A stretch of DNA of 64,000 nt. Origin: Agriotes lineatus. Taxonomy: Eukaryota > Arthropoda > Insecta > Coleoptera > Elateridae. The notes beneath the pieces are model-generated. The model did not search any database, was not told the DNA's origin, and saw only the letters and a list, made by a program, of their open reading frames with translations. Made by a program: the position numbers and the translations under genes. The stretch is from the NCBI GenBank assembly GCA_940337035.1, contig CALNHX010002684.1, positions 107,019 through 171,018 of the forward strand, given 5' to 3'. This document shows, in pieces, positions 1-12,239 of the stretch (position 1 is the first letter of the stretch; each line of letters begins with the position of its first letter).

Positions 1-1017
1 CAAGTGAATCTTTGGAGCTTCAGCCTGCAATTCTAAATTCATATCATTAAATCACTGGAAAATCCACTTGAGTCCCAATGGTCACAGTACTCACAGTACT
101 TACAGCACACTTCAAACTTTGATAACTTTTTTATGTTCTACGGAAAGTAAAAATGCAGATGTGAACAATTCGCTTTCGGAGTTCTATTTATAGCCTCGGG
201 CACTTAGTTTGAACCAGGGAAATACCTATTTTCTGTTAAGTAATTCATGGGATTTACTTACCTTATTATATACAGGGACTCTAGCATTTCAAATCTAAGG
301 CTGCCATCTGGTAGTAATCTGCAACAAGGGCGAAAGGGGCGAAGGAATTTTTGGTTTATTATTTGTTTTTTTTTATAAAATAGACTGGAAAAAATCACTA
401 GATAATTTTCTTTTGACAAAAGTTATCACTAAATCGCTAGATTGACTAAAAATCACTAGATCTAATGAAATTTCACTAGACCTGGCAACACTGCCGAGAC
501 CTTACGAATGTGACGTCATGTGGTTCACGTGCGCAGTGGGTTACCATCTCTCGAGCATACTCTTCTATTTATATCATGGGCTGGTGGTCCGCTCGATCTT
601 GAAAATTGTTTGAAGTGCATGTTGCCCTTGCTTCTGCGACGCCCAATTTCAGTTTTCGAGATGACACGGGTTATGTATGTGCATACGCACTTTGAAGGAT
701 TTAAAAAAAAATTGCCTTGAACCGGCTTCGAACTTGCTACCTACCTAACGCTCGTAGGAACATTTCTTTCTCTGTCGCTCGCGCACGCAAATCTCGTGTT
801 CGTTTTTACTGCCTCTAACCCGCGCCTAGTGCTCTCTCTCTCTCTCTTGAATTGAACTGTTTGGTCGAATATCTGATGTGCTTCTGTTTTTCGAATCCGT
901 TGTTCGTTCCCTACTTATTTTTTCTTTTTAACTTAAAACCCTTTCTATTTTTTTCTTAATACAGTACTTCTTACGTACAATTTTAATTCTTTGCTTAAAT
1001 ACTTTTAATATCAATCT
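1..1017. other. Non-coding stretch, no gene seen
   Basis: No ORF here resembles a known protein. Between about 390 and 490 the short word AATCACTAGA recurs several times with small changes, and a TC-rich run lies at 830-850. The sequence looks intergenic or like decayed repeat. Confidence 0.4.
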
Positions 1018-1540
1018 TTCACTTGTTCATGTCTTGTCTTACGTTTTCTTGTAAAAAAGTCATTCTTAGGTTTTTCTTTAAAAAAACTCGCTTTTCATAT
1101 TAACCTTTTGTTTTTTAAATCTTTTCTTACGTTTTAGTTAAAAAAACGCTTTTTCATATGGATCTTCCGTTGTTTAAATCTTTTCTTACGTTTAAGTTTT
1201 AAAAACCCTCTTTTCATATGGATCTTATGTTTTTTTAATCTTTTCTTACGTTTTCCTTGTAAAAAAACTCATTCTTAGATTTTCCTTAAAACACGCTTTT
1301 CATGTTCACCTTTTGTTTTTTAAATCTCTTCATACGTTTTAGTTTAAAAAACGTTTTTTTCATATGGATCTTTCGTTTTTTTAAATCTTTTTTTACGTTT
1401 TAGTTTTAAAAAACTATTTTTTATATGGATCGTATGTTTTTTAAATCTTCTCTTACGTTTTTCTTAAAAAAAAACTTTTTTCACGTGAATCTTACGTTTT
1501 TATATTTTTTTCTTACGTTTTAGTTTTAAAAAACTCTTGT
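1018..1540. repeat. Minisatellite, degenerate ~60-bp tandem repeat
   Basis: The phrase CTTACGTTTTAG followed by an A-run, then CATATGGATCTT, then a T-run recurs at about 1127, 1186, 1246, 1331, 1393, 1452 and 1512. Most spacings are 57-62 bp. Two spacings are longer because a roughly 24-bp variant with GTCATTCTTAG is interposed. Units differ by point changes and homopolymer lengths. I infer an old tandem array; no coding potential. Confidence 0.75.
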
Positions 1541-4500
1541 AATCTAGAAAATATTATCATCAGAAACTAGCATAAACATAATGAGCATTTCTTCTTTAGA
1601 ATTGATAGCTTATGTTAAAATTTGTAGCATTTTTATGTACTTATTATTAATTACTATTTTTGTTCAATAGAGAGGACGAAAAGGACGATGTATTGAAAAT
1701 AATGTAGTTTAATAATAGATACTCTCTGTTTTTGTTATTTTCTCTGCGTTATAATGCGACTATAAAGTCTCTTATTATTTTCCATTAATGGTATGTTATA
1801 GATATTAACGATACAAGTTTGAATATGAGCATCTTCACGATACGAGTTTGATTGCCAAAATGAGGCGGTGAGCCGAGTTTTGTGGCAACCAAAGGAGTCT
1901 CGTTAAGATGCTCATAAGCAAACGTGTATTTTTAAATATTTTATCTTCATCAATAAATTCAGGCATTTGCCAGTACATTGCAAAGTTTAAATTTCCCGCC
2001 ATCGTGCTCTGCATGTCCATACGAAACTTCTAACTTGATAATGAGTTTTATGTAGCACTGTGCCCCCATTCCTTCATCATAAGCCAAACGCATTTCAGTT
2101 TTACGGCTTTCAATTCAAATTTTGCGATAAACGCGCAAAATTTTGCCGCTAAAACTGGATTCCATTAACATAACCAAAATCGCAATCACAAATCACCAGG
2201 CATGTCATGTGACGTCACAGAACAGTTGACGGCGCCATCTATCAAACAGTTGCCCAAGTTTAGGGCAGCTATTATCGCGAACGCATATTCCAGTGTCACA
2301 ATTCTCGCACTAAAATCTGTCGTTTAGGTTTATTTGTCTAGCAATGTGGTTTATATTCCACAATTAGTTTTATAATAACATTATCTAGGGAATAAGCTAT
2401 TAACATGTCAAGTTTGGACCAAAAAGAAATTCAAATATTTATATTTTATTTATTTAATATTTCTGTTATTTGACTTCACATCCAGGTGAAATTTGATCAC
2501 ACCCTTCAGCGTGTTGTTTTCTAACAATATATATGAAAATAATTGGTTAATTTTAATTGTGAACGACGTATAACAGATTTTAAAATACCGTGCTGTTTCT
2601 ATGGTGCTGCCATCTTATAGGAAAAAGTGCAGCGGTTCCCGTCTTAACATATTTTTTCAATACTATATCTTTGAGTGCACAAGCTATGAACGAATTAAGA
2701 CGCAACCTACTATACACATTGTCTGCAGGTACTAGTTACACACGGCAACTAGGTACAGAGTCTAGCGGTCTCAGTATCTAGTTACCGTGTGTACCTAGTA
2801 CCTGCACACAATCGGTATATAAACCTTGAAGTGGATGGAGCGTCACATTTGGACCTATGGACGAAAATAGAGTTTGTCGTTTTGGCAACGTCACGAGACA
2901 AACTAAACTGATCAAATTGACTGAGCCGAAGACTAGAAAATTTGTCAAAGCTAGTTTGTCGAAGGACGTTGCCATAAAAAAAACCAATAAACCTTGAGTA
3001 AAAATTGTCCGAGCAAAATCATGAGCCCGAAATATATTTTGTGGACTATTTCTCAAATGTCGGTTCATTTTGTATCAGTAATTAGTACGCAATGGATATG
3101 ACATGTATACTGGCTACAATGACAGTTTAAATGGTGTCTTTGAAATACCATCTTGATTAAAACAGCATTTGGTGGATGTCATGGACACAAGCGATAAAAA
3201 TAAACTAATAAAATCCCAAGGGAAAATTTTTTGTTTTTTACCACTATAAAAATGCATGATTGGTTGCATTTTGAAAAATAATGGCATTTGATTGCATAAT
3301 AAGAGCTGCAGGAAATAATAATATAAAAATTAAAATGCAAAGCACGTTCTCGTTTTGGCGAAACCGTATATTTACATTTGAGCATTAAAGTTTTAATAAC
3401 AAAAAGCTTTCCGATTGACAATAAAATACCAAATGACTTCATCTCCCAGCCATGCACCAAAAAAAGAGTGTGCTAAATCTGAAATTAAAATATTGATCGC
3501 GAAAGCACTAATTTCGTAGTTTACTGCAAAAAAAATTTTTTTGACATCAGAATCTAAAAAATTTAACCAAAGTGTTTGATGCAAAAAGCAGCTATTTAAA
3601 AAAACCTAAAAATTTCCTGCTTTTAGTTATTTTTGTCGCGTTTGCTTTTAGTGGCTACACTGTCCTTAAGTAAAGATTTATGATTCGACCCCTACAACCA
3701 GATGTGACAGAATTCGTTGGCTATGCAAAAATTTGCGTCGTGTATATCTTATGCATTTAAGTTCAGGCCATCTGTGATATTATATCTGAACTTCTAGAGC
3801 AGCTGTAACTACTTAGCCATTTTCATAGGTAAGAAAGAAAAAATTGCCTTGTGAAGTCAAATTGGCGTTATTAATGCAAGTACTTCCTTTAAAGTTTAGA
3901 ATAACGTTTCAAATACTGTCTTAAGAGGTTGAAGACAAAAGTATTGATTTATTGTTCTACGAGAAACAAATGAAATGTTATCTTTCCGGGTAATTCTTTT
4001 CCTAAAATAGTTGCAATTTCAATTTTAAATTTGTTCATTTCCCAATATGTGCTTTAACGGAATATCATGTTCCGATAATCAACATTTAATCGAAATGCAT
4101 GATTTGGTAGATTATAAATAGACCTGCATTTTTCGCCTGCTGCCATCTATAAGTGAATATCGTAGCGTTCATACTCTTCAGTAGATTTCAGAAACAATAC
4201 ACCTCCCGGGATTTATAGTATGGCATTTCGCACGGACGAAATATACTTCAAAACCTGGACACCGGTTGTCAATTAATTAAAAGTAAGAAAATAAAATAAT
4301 TAATCTAGTAGTAATATAATATGTCGGTCCTTGTAGAGTAAATTCGAATATGTCTAACGTAAATGTATATTGTTTAGTTAACTTTTTCCCTGTATGTAAA
4401 CTGCTCACGATTTTACTTAACTCTAGGTAGTCGTCGTCTGAATTTCGAGGTGTAAGGTTGTGCTCGACCACGGCTGGCATCAAGCGACACAAGATAAGCG

Positions 4501-4616
4501 CTTGACTCTGTGGTCACGTATCGTAAAATTATTATATTTATTTATTTATTTATTCAATTTACATACATTGTTGAAACATTCTCGTCTGAATTACGGCAAC
4601 AAACAACAAAAGCCTT
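1541..4616. other. Non-coding stretch with small inverted repeats
   Basis: No recognisable gene. It contains the hairpin at 2724-2806 and a looser inverted repeat at about 2870-2975, where GTTTGTCGTTTTGGCAACGTC is partly mirrored by GACGTTGCC. Short ORFs at 2778-3584 have no recognisable similarity and are biased to Phe/Ile/Lys, as expected from AT-rich DNA. Confidence 0.4.
2724..2806. repeat. 83-bp near-perfect hairpin
   Basis: The left arm (2724-2757, starting TGCAGGTACTAGTTACACAC) is mirrored by the right arm (2774-2806, ending TACCTAGTACCTGCA) with a few mismatches and a loop of about 16 bp. It resembles a small fold-back or MITE remnant. No target duplication is obvious. Confidence 0.7.
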
Positions 4617-5560
4617 ATGGCCTACTACTACAATAACTTAGCCCCAGCGGCTCCGGGTGCCCAGCAGTTTACTCCTAGGCAAATAGACCAAGCACAACAG
4701 ATGCAATATTCTCAACAAAATTGTCAATATGTTCTACCAAATGTTAGCAACACATTATCGCAATTTCCCATTCAAGACTGAACAGAATTGCCTGGAGGCT
4801 AATCAGGTTTCCGTTGCTTTGCGCTGGTTCTATCCCTAATTTTAAGCACATAAATGAGACTGCATTTATGTTTTAAGCCAATGTAGTCAATGGCACTTAA
4901 AGGGACAATAGTAAACTACCCTGGGGACGCAGCCTCACGTCCCAATGATATTATGGCTTAGTAGCAGGGTAGCGACGTAGTGAATGAATCAGACATTAGA
5001 TGCAGATTGATTCTATTAAAAAAATAAATGGTCTATTTATACAAAACAAAATAGCATAGCTAAGTCACAAAACAAAGTTCAATTATTGTGTAGATTACTG
5101 GAGCGCATTTAAAGGTACGAAATAGCAATTCAGCACTGTAAGCTGATTGTATTTCCGTGTGCGTTTGCAATCCAGAGCGGTGAACTTGGGTTTAGTAGGT
5201 CGCTTACGGCGTCTTTAAACTCGATACTTGCGAAACAGTATTGGTTTTTTAATATTTCGTAAATATGAACTGAAATTTGCTTGTTTAATTCAAGGTTAAA
5301 CAGATCTAAATTAAACTGGCGAAATTATGAAGCAAAACTGGAGATTAAAACTGCTTGTTTATGAAATCAGAATTACATTTAGAACTTCTGACTGGATTTC
5401 GTAAATTTTGTTATTAAAATTTATGTGTGTTTAATTCAAAACTAAACAAATACGTCCGTCAACCATTATTTACTCAAAAATTTCAATCCCAATCATCAAG
5501 TTATCAGCATAACGCCACAACATCCCAATACCTAGACTGGCAAGTAGTCAACAATAAAAA
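4617..5560. other. Mostly non-coding, with a 54-codon Gln/Tyr-rich ORF
   Basis: A short plus-strand ORF runs from ATG 4617 to TGA 4781. It begins MAYYYNNLAPAAPGAQQF and is rich in Gln, Tyr and Asn. It could be a scrap of a host exon or of a repeat; I do not recognise it. The rest, up to the LINE at 5.5 kb, shows no coding signal. Confidence 0.25.
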
Positions 5561-5582
5561 ACGCGGTTGACAAGATAAACAG

Positions 5583-6110
5583 ATGAACCAAACCAAACAA
5601 TCTAAAACCACAAGTTACTGGTTAAACCCCACCAACCGTTCTACTTCACTTCAAAATGAAAACTCAAACGAACAGGTGACGGTCCAATCCACAAAAACCG
5701 AATCAAAACCCCCACCAATTTTTGTTTCGGGCGTCAAAACAATTGAACCTTCAATAGAATTTGTGGAAGTGATAGCTAAAGAAAAATACACAATTAAAGC
5801 TCGCCCAAATGACACAATGATTTAGGTGCCAAAAACACGGCCACACGAGAAACTTCTGCAGTCGCACACCCAGATGTGGCAAATGCATTGGATTACACCC
5901 CACCTCACAATGCGAACACACAACTAAGTACAAAGATGCCACTTGTATAAATTGTAACGGGATCCATCCCACAAGTTACAAAGGGTGCCCAGTGTATAAC
6001 GAACTCTATCTGAAAATGTTCCCTTCGCCAAGACCAAAAATGATTCCAACCGCAAATATATACCAACCGGACCGTGCTCAAGGGTATGCTCAAGCAGCCA
6101 CCAACAACAC
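5583..6110 (+). pseudogene. jockey-type gag (ORF1) remnant with zinc knuckles
   Basis: The N-terminal part (5583-5825) ends with PPPIFVSGV and an EEYTIK-like stretch typical of jockey gag. A different frame starting at 5824 then carries zinc-knuckle motifs: CQKHGHTRNFC, followed by RCGKC...HPTSQC and CINCNGIHPTSYKGC. In intact relatives about 100 residues separate these regions, so this copy has an internal deletion plus a frame change at about 5824. The knuckles would have bound element RNA. Confidence is high for the family and certain for inactivation. Confidence 0.8.
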
Positions 6111-7268
6111 CTAATACAATGTTAACAACGCAACCCACTCACCAGACTCGGGACAGCTACAACACTCTAACGACACAGCACACCTGAAACAGATGATGAA
6201 ACAATTGATGGAACAAATGAGCACCATACTGAACCCGATAACCACAATTGTAACTAAAACCCATAATGATCCAACATATTAAAATAGCAGAATGGACGTC
6301 AACGGGCTGATAAACCACAAAGGAGAACTTATCGCATTCATTAACATTCACAGCTTCTACATAGTACTGACTTCAGAAGCGCACTTTACGGAACGCATCC
6401 AGGCTTTACTCTATACGTAACACAACACCCAGACGGCACTGTCCTTGCAAGCACCGCCATAATAATTAAAAATACGATCAAGCACCACGAACTCCTCAAA
6501 TACAGTGAACCACAGCTACAAGCCACGTCTATAGTTGTCAAAGACTGGGTAGGACCACTTACTATATCAGCAGTATAATGTCCACCACGTTACAACAACA
6601 AACAACAAAACTACGAACAATATTTTCATACACTAAGCAATAGATTCATTTCCGGAGGCGATTACAATGCGAAGCATACTCACGGTAGAGAAATGCAAAG
6701 AGCAATAAATAACCTAGAAATACTACCCCTGACTACAGGCGAACCGACATATTGGCCTACAGACTCCAACAAGCTACCAGATCTTCTCGACATTCTTTGT
6801 AAAAAACATAAACCTAAACCTCCTTAATATTAGATCCTGCCTTGACCTCTCAACAAATCATTCACCGATACTGGTAACACTAGGCACCAACATACTAGTC
6901 AAGAAAAAGGCACACACACTCACCAACAAGCATACGAACTGGAACCACTTTCGAGAAATATGCAAGAAACCCTGAATACTAACATCTTTCTAAAATCGAC
7001 TAAGGATTTGGAAACTACAGTGGTACAGTTTAATCAGGTTGTCCAAAATGCAGCTTTCTAGGCCACACCGGAATCGGCCAAATATATTAACTCAACAAAC
7101 TGTACGATTATTGTTAAGGAAAAAATTGCACAAAAACGAAGACTAAGAAGGAGATGGCAGATAACAAGGCACCCTACTGACAAAAGAAACCTAAACCGGG
7201 CTTCCGCACAACTTAAAAATCTTCTATCTGAAATTAGAAACCAAAATTTACAACAATACCTCAGACAC

Positions 7269-8515
7269 TTGTCTCCACTCGAAGCCAATAACTATTCGCT
7301 ATGGAACGCAACCAAATACTTAAAACAACCTCAACAGCACAAGACACCAATCCGAACTCCCAACAACACCTGGGCTAAAAGATACGGCGAGAAGGCGAGG
7401 ACTTTCGTCGAACATCTAGCTAACGCGTTCACACCATTCCCGACGGATGAAGATGAAATAGAAGAAATACAGCATCTACTAGATTTGCCTTACCAAATGA
7501 GCTCAACAATTAAACCATTCAAAATTGCCCAAATAGAAAACATCATACATAAAAACGTGAATCCACACAAAGCCCTAGGTCAAGACTTAATTACAGGTAA
7601 AATCCTTCAAGAACTACCCCATAAATGATATCAATTCAAAAACTTCCTCTTCAATGGAATAATACGCCTCCGACACTTTCCTGAACAATGGAAAGTAGCA
7701 ATGACAATACTTATACCTAAGCCAGGAAAACTCCCAGAGCCACCGACATCATATCGACCTATCTGGCCACTACCAGTCCTATCGAAAGTGTTTGAAAAAG
7801 TGATACTAGAGAACCTCTCTTCAATCATTTTGGAAAACCACATACTACCAGACCATCAATTTGGCTTCCGTAAACAACACGCAACAATAGAGCAAGTCCA
7901 CAGGGTAGTAGCCAAAATTACCAATGACTTTGAAGAACGCAGATACTGTACAGCAACATTTCTCGACGTTAAACGAGCCCCTGATAAGGTCTGGCATACG
8001 GGACTCATCTGCAAAATCAAACAAACCTTACCTTCTGATTACTTCGACATCTTACAGTCTTACGCAACCAACAGGCAGTTCATTATCCGACACGGCGATG
8101 CAATAACAAATCCACACCCCGTCAACTCAGGGGTCCCTCAGGGCAGTGGGCTAGGCCCATTACTGTACCTCATATTTACAGCAGATCTTCCGTCAATAGC
8201 AGACAACATGGTCACTATTTTCGCCGACGATACGGCGATACTCTCATCCAACACGGATCCAATCCTAGCATCTCAACAACTGCAGCTACACCTCGACGAG
8301 ATACAGCGCTGGTGCAACACATGGCGCATTCAAATAAACGAAAGCAAACCTGTGCATGTAACATTCACCTTAAGAAAAGGCACATGCCCTCCGGTAACGC
8401 TTAATAAAAAACAAATACCCTAATCTGACAGCACAAAGTATCTCGGAATCCACATAGACAAGAAACTGACCTGGAAAACTCACATATGGGCAAAGCGTAA
8501 GCAATTGGGCCTGAA
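7269..8515 (+). pseudogene. jockey-type reverse transcriptase remnant
   Basis: One frame stays open from 7269 to 8423 apart from a single TGA at 7626. It reads the usual RT blocks in order: IPKPGKLPEPPTSYRPI (about 7712), QFGFRKQHAT, FLDVKRAPDKVWH (normally FLD..KAFDKVWH), GVPQGSGLGPLLY (about 8130) and the catalytic FADDTAIL (about 8220). After a stop at 8421 the thumb continues as KYLGIHIDKKLTWKTHI and then KRKQLGLKL. The acidic residues of the polymerase site (FADD) are kept, but the frame is broken at least twice and the C-terminus is missing. Confidence 0.88.
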
Positions 8516-9083
8516 ACTGTGTGGGTGTAGGATGTATGCCGATTTATCCTCTTCTGTGACTCCAAAAACCCCCTTGAAACATAGGCTCAAGAGTTGTCAA
8601 TGTATAATGTTTGAATCGAACGATTTGATTGTAAAACATGAGGCTACTCTTGTTTCGGCCATATTTGTATTTGTAACTGTAATTTTATTTGTACGTACTA
8701 TACGTGTCGTCGTATCGGACCCCCAAACGATCTTTCCTCTAACGCATGGTACTTTTTTAACTTGTGTACGTGTTACTTTTTTAGGTTAGGTACATAGTAT
8801 GTGTTTCTGTTTCGTACTCACTGCGAAATTTTGTAAAATTTCTGTTTCTGTATATTCTTGTCGGTTCTTTTCATGTCCTTGTCGCCAATTTGTTGCATTT
8901 GTAGGCTGGAGAAAATGTACATACTCGTAGCCTATCACAAACTTGTATTCCATCATCATCGACGATAAAGTTAATCACCCTTACTGTTGCCAACCCCCAC
9001 CTTACAATGTAACATTATAATATCATATGTAACTAAAACTAACGTATAACAATTTGTTTCGACTATAATTTGTCTTTGTACCA
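8516..9083. other. Unassigned sequence between jockey LINE and DDE transposon
   Basis: A 94-codon ORF (8505-8789) starts inside the jockey sequence and runs into unrelated DNA; after residue 11 it matches nothing I know. The stretch probably includes the 5' flank or 5' UTR of the DDE element that follows. Confidence 0.3.
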
Positions 9084-9410
9084 TGGAGTACGTGGCATAC
9101 GAATATGCAGACATGATATGGGTTTTAGGAAACTGTCAAAGAAATTTTAATGAAGCTGCAAGAGTGTACGCCATACATTTTTCCAACAGAAGGCATCCCT
9201 CTCATACTGTGATAAGAGCTGCAGATGAAGAGTAAGGGAAACTGGAACCATTATTCCAGCTCATGACATGAACAGAGGTCGACCAAGAATAAAGAAACCC
9301 AACATTACAAATAGTAGCTGAAAATCCAGAAATTAATATACAAAGTATTTCTAGAAATTTGGGTGTTTCTAAAACTCGTATACATAAGATTTTCATAAAT
9401 GATGGACTGT

Positions 9411-9740
9411 ATAATAATAATAATAATGTTATTTGTTCCACTGTATAAAATTAATACAAACTTAATAACATAAATTACGAATAAATATATGCGGAACAAA
9501 AAGGGGAGAGTTCAGTATCTTTAGAAGATACTGTTCTACCACTTTACCGTATGAAATTGAAACGAGTACTTGCAAAGAGTAGCATGATATAATAAAATAA
9601 ATTAATTACAAAACCGTTAATATTAATTAGACAAATCATAGTTACAGTGTATCTGTAATACCTAATGCAAAGCAATAAGATTGGGCTCGAAATAAACTTA
9701 CACACTATCATACTTACATACTATCCTTATCACAAAACAA
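9411..9740 (-). repeat. Insertion of unknown type inside the DDE transposase
   Basis: About 330 bp separate the HTH part of the transposase from QEDHPYRFTFCEWL. The block starts with a (TAA)n run at 9412-9428, which on the minus strand would be a 3' simple-repeat tail of the kind left by CR1-type LINEs. No protein is readable in it. I infer a short 5'-truncated retroelement on the minus strand. Confidence 0.45.
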
Positions 9741-9804
9741 GAGTTTAGAATTTATTGCAGGAAGATCATCCATATCGATTTACCTTTTGCGAGTGGTTGG
9801 CCCA

Positions 9805-10222
9805 TACGGGTTGTGCGAAAACTTCGAATATTGAAAAACTGAAAAAGTTCCAGAGCAAAACTCTTCGCGTTATAACCGACGCAGAGTGGCATGTCTGCAA
9901 TAAAATCCTGCACAAAGACCTCAAAATTCCATGGATCAGAGAGGAAGTCAAAAGATGTACAATAAACTATGTGAACAGAACACATAACCACCCTAATGTG
10001 AATGTGCTCAATTTACTAAACAATATACTAATAATACTCGAAGACTAAATAGAGTTAAAACGCTAGACATTACTAACTAATATGTACCTAGTATGTTAGT
10101 AATCACAGGGTATCGCCATTGGACGTAATTCTCTGCTCTTGTCAATGTTAGTATTAGAACAAATTTGCTTGTTAGCCATATAGCTAGTTGTAAATACGCA
10201 GGTAATTCACTAAAAAAAAGAA
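9805..10222 (+). mobile_element. 5'-truncated jockey LINE 3' end
   Basis: From about 9805 the sequence switches from transposase to the C-terminus of jockey ORF2: GCAKTSNIEKLKKFQSKTLR, WHVCNKILHKDLKIPWIREE, then VNRTHNHPNVNVL, stopping at TAA 10046. A 3' UTR of about 165 bp ends in an A8 tract near 10213-10220, after which the transposase frame returns. This is a classic 5'-truncated, poly(A)-tailed insertion. It is not the missing end of the copy at 5.5-8.5 kb: about 35-40 family residues are absent between them and host-element sequence lies on both sides. Confidence 0.82.
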
Positions 10223-10856
10223 GTCCATAGAAGAAATTCTTTGTTTACAATCAATGTGTTATAAACGGACGAAGCTACATTTATAAGACGCGGAATATTT
10301 AACTGTCACAACGAACACGTTTGGGCCTATGACAATCCTCATGCAGTTCACGAAAGAAACTACCAGGTACGTTTTTCAGTAAATGTATGGGCAGAAATAC
10401 ATGGAGGCTGCTCGGTCTTTTTATACTTCCTGAAAAGATAAAAATATAAACTAATTTAGAATTATTAAATGATACTGGAGAATATTTCTCTTGAACTCCT
10501 GCTAGATATGTGGGTGCTGCTTGATGATGCACCATCGCATTATGCAGGTGCGGTTCGGCAATGGTTTAATCACCATTACGCTAACGAATGGATCGGTGGT
10601 CGTGAACGTCCAAGAGCTTGACCAGGGAGACGTCTGGATTTAACATCTTTTGAATTTTTCTTGTGGGGCTACTTGAAGAATTTGGTTTATGTTACTCTTG
10701 TCAAAACTCGAGAAGACTTTACCGATCGAATACATGAACCAGTCACCACCATTAACCCCAAAATGTTGCAGCGTGTTCAAGACACAATCATTGTGCGTGC
10801 ACGTAAGTGCTGCGAAGTTAATGAAGGGTACTTTGATAACGTTTTACAATAATGTA

Positions 10857-12239
10857 TTTTTTTAACCAAAGAATTTATTGAGAATTATTTTTGGTTATTA
10901 CTTAATTTTGTAAATAAAAGTGCTACTTTGTGCATTATTTTTCTAGATTTAATAATACTTATTAGGGCATTTAAATGTGTCATTTCCAAACTACTTTCTT
11001 GTTAAGTACATTCATTAAACAAACCTAACGTAAAAATGTTGTCAAATTTTATTTTCTTTTAATGCCTCGTATGACGAAACTAAACACTATAGAGAGTTTA
11101 TGTTGATAATTTTAGAGGTCGCGTGCGTTACCGAAGTCTGCTACCTGAAGCTTTAGTTGAAGTTGCAAGACACCTTGTATTTAGATGCAGATAATGGCTT
11201 ATTTTTTATACTCTAATAAATGACACTCAAGAGTGTCCGTGGTAATAGGGTGGTTCGAAAATAGTGAAAAAATTATAAATAAAATAAGTTTATTCTGAAA
11301 AACAAAATTTATGTATACGTATATAAAGTCCTTATATCATGATATTCATGGTGCAGTTAAAAAATTTAAAGAAATACACAAAACTAAGTAATTTTACCAA
11401 TCAAGCCGCACTGTGATAGGGCCTCTGGAACGATAGTATTGGAAAAGAAAAACTGAGTTGGAACTATAGCAGAAGTGATGAAAAGCGCTGACATTTTCTT
11501 TCCTGATTAAAACATGCTTTGCGCATTTCCTTGGCTCAACGCGTACATTGCGTAGAGTGAAAACGTGGTTGCTGTCATCAATGTCAGAAAACTGTTTTAG
11601 TGGGCTATGTATGCTGAGTGCACACAGAAAAATTGTGCTGAAAAAAAGGAGACAGAAGATAAAGTTTTAAAAAGATTTGTAGCAGATTCGCGAAAACTGA
11701 TGTTAATTTAACTTATAATTGTTTGCAATTTGTAAAAAAATCTATTTAAAAAAATAATTATGTATATAAACTATCTGTTTGCAACGTATATTTGTATTAT
11801 GAACGTCTGCTCTATCGTCGGCATATTAAAGTTTACAATAAACCTTCAAAAACTGAAAGTACCTAATCCGTCGTACAAAAGATACGGTACGATATTCTAT
11901 GTTTAAATTGAAAACTAAAAAGCAATTTTTCTATCTGTGGTATTTTTCTGGTAATATCCATTGGCCTCTGAAAATTAACACTAGTTATAATTACATTCTT
12001 AACAACATCATAGCCAACATTTACAGAAAGAACAGTTATCTGAACAAAAAGTACGAATCGTTTTATATCATTTAACCAATTTGTTCTTTTCATTGTATTT
12101 CTTTTTTCGATTTTTGACAGAAAAAGGTGTTGCAACAACGCCGCATACTGCAACGAACAGTATTACTGTATTTAGAATGCACATACATATATTATTCTGT
12201 ATATTCGTTTTAGTTTTCTGGCGTAGAATATCGTAGTGT
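10857..12239. other. Non-coding stretch, no gene recognised
   Basis: AT-rich DNA. A minus-strand ORF of 96 codons (11863-12153, Lys/Ile/Phe-rich) has no recognisable motif. I find no splice-linked exons or repeat termini that I can defend. Confidence 0.35.

Larger units (their letters stand above)
5540..8515 (+). mobile_element. Decayed jockey-like LINE (gag, endonuclease, RT)
   Basis: A plus-strand non-LTR retrotransposon with gag pieces (5583-6110), a heavily broken endonuclease region (about 6300-7000) and a reverse transcriptase (7269-8515). Homology stops abruptly after KRKQLGLKLCG near 8515, in the middle of the RT-linked C-terminal region. A LINE normally keeps its 3' end, so the 3' part was probably lost by deletion or rearrangement. 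Multiple stops and frame changes mark it as inactive. Confidence 0.85.
9084..10853 (+). pseudogene. DDE transposase (IS630/Tc1-like, DUF4817-type HTH), interrupted twice
   Basis: The N-terminus begins at ATG 9084 (MEYVAYEYADMIWVLGNC, then HFSNRRHPSH), a helix-turn-helix pattern of the DUF4817 type. A second HTH-like part follows (SISRNLGVSKTRIHKIF) to about 9410. The frame resumes at about 9745 with QEDHPYRFTFCEWL, is broken again at 9805, and resumes at about 10225 (LYTDEATFIRRGIFNCHN). The DDE_3-like catalytic end follows: VLLDDAPSHYAGAVRQW, WIGGRERPRAWP, LTSFEFFLWGYLKNLVY, and ends EVNEGYFDNVLQ at 10850. It carries stops and frameshifts. Removing the two insertions gives an almost complete order of family motifs. 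Confidence 0.85.

Noticed and set aside
9755..10048. A single 97-codon gene
   Set aside because: The first ~16 residues belong to a DDE transposase and the rest to jockey ORF2; it is a chance fusion at an insertion border.
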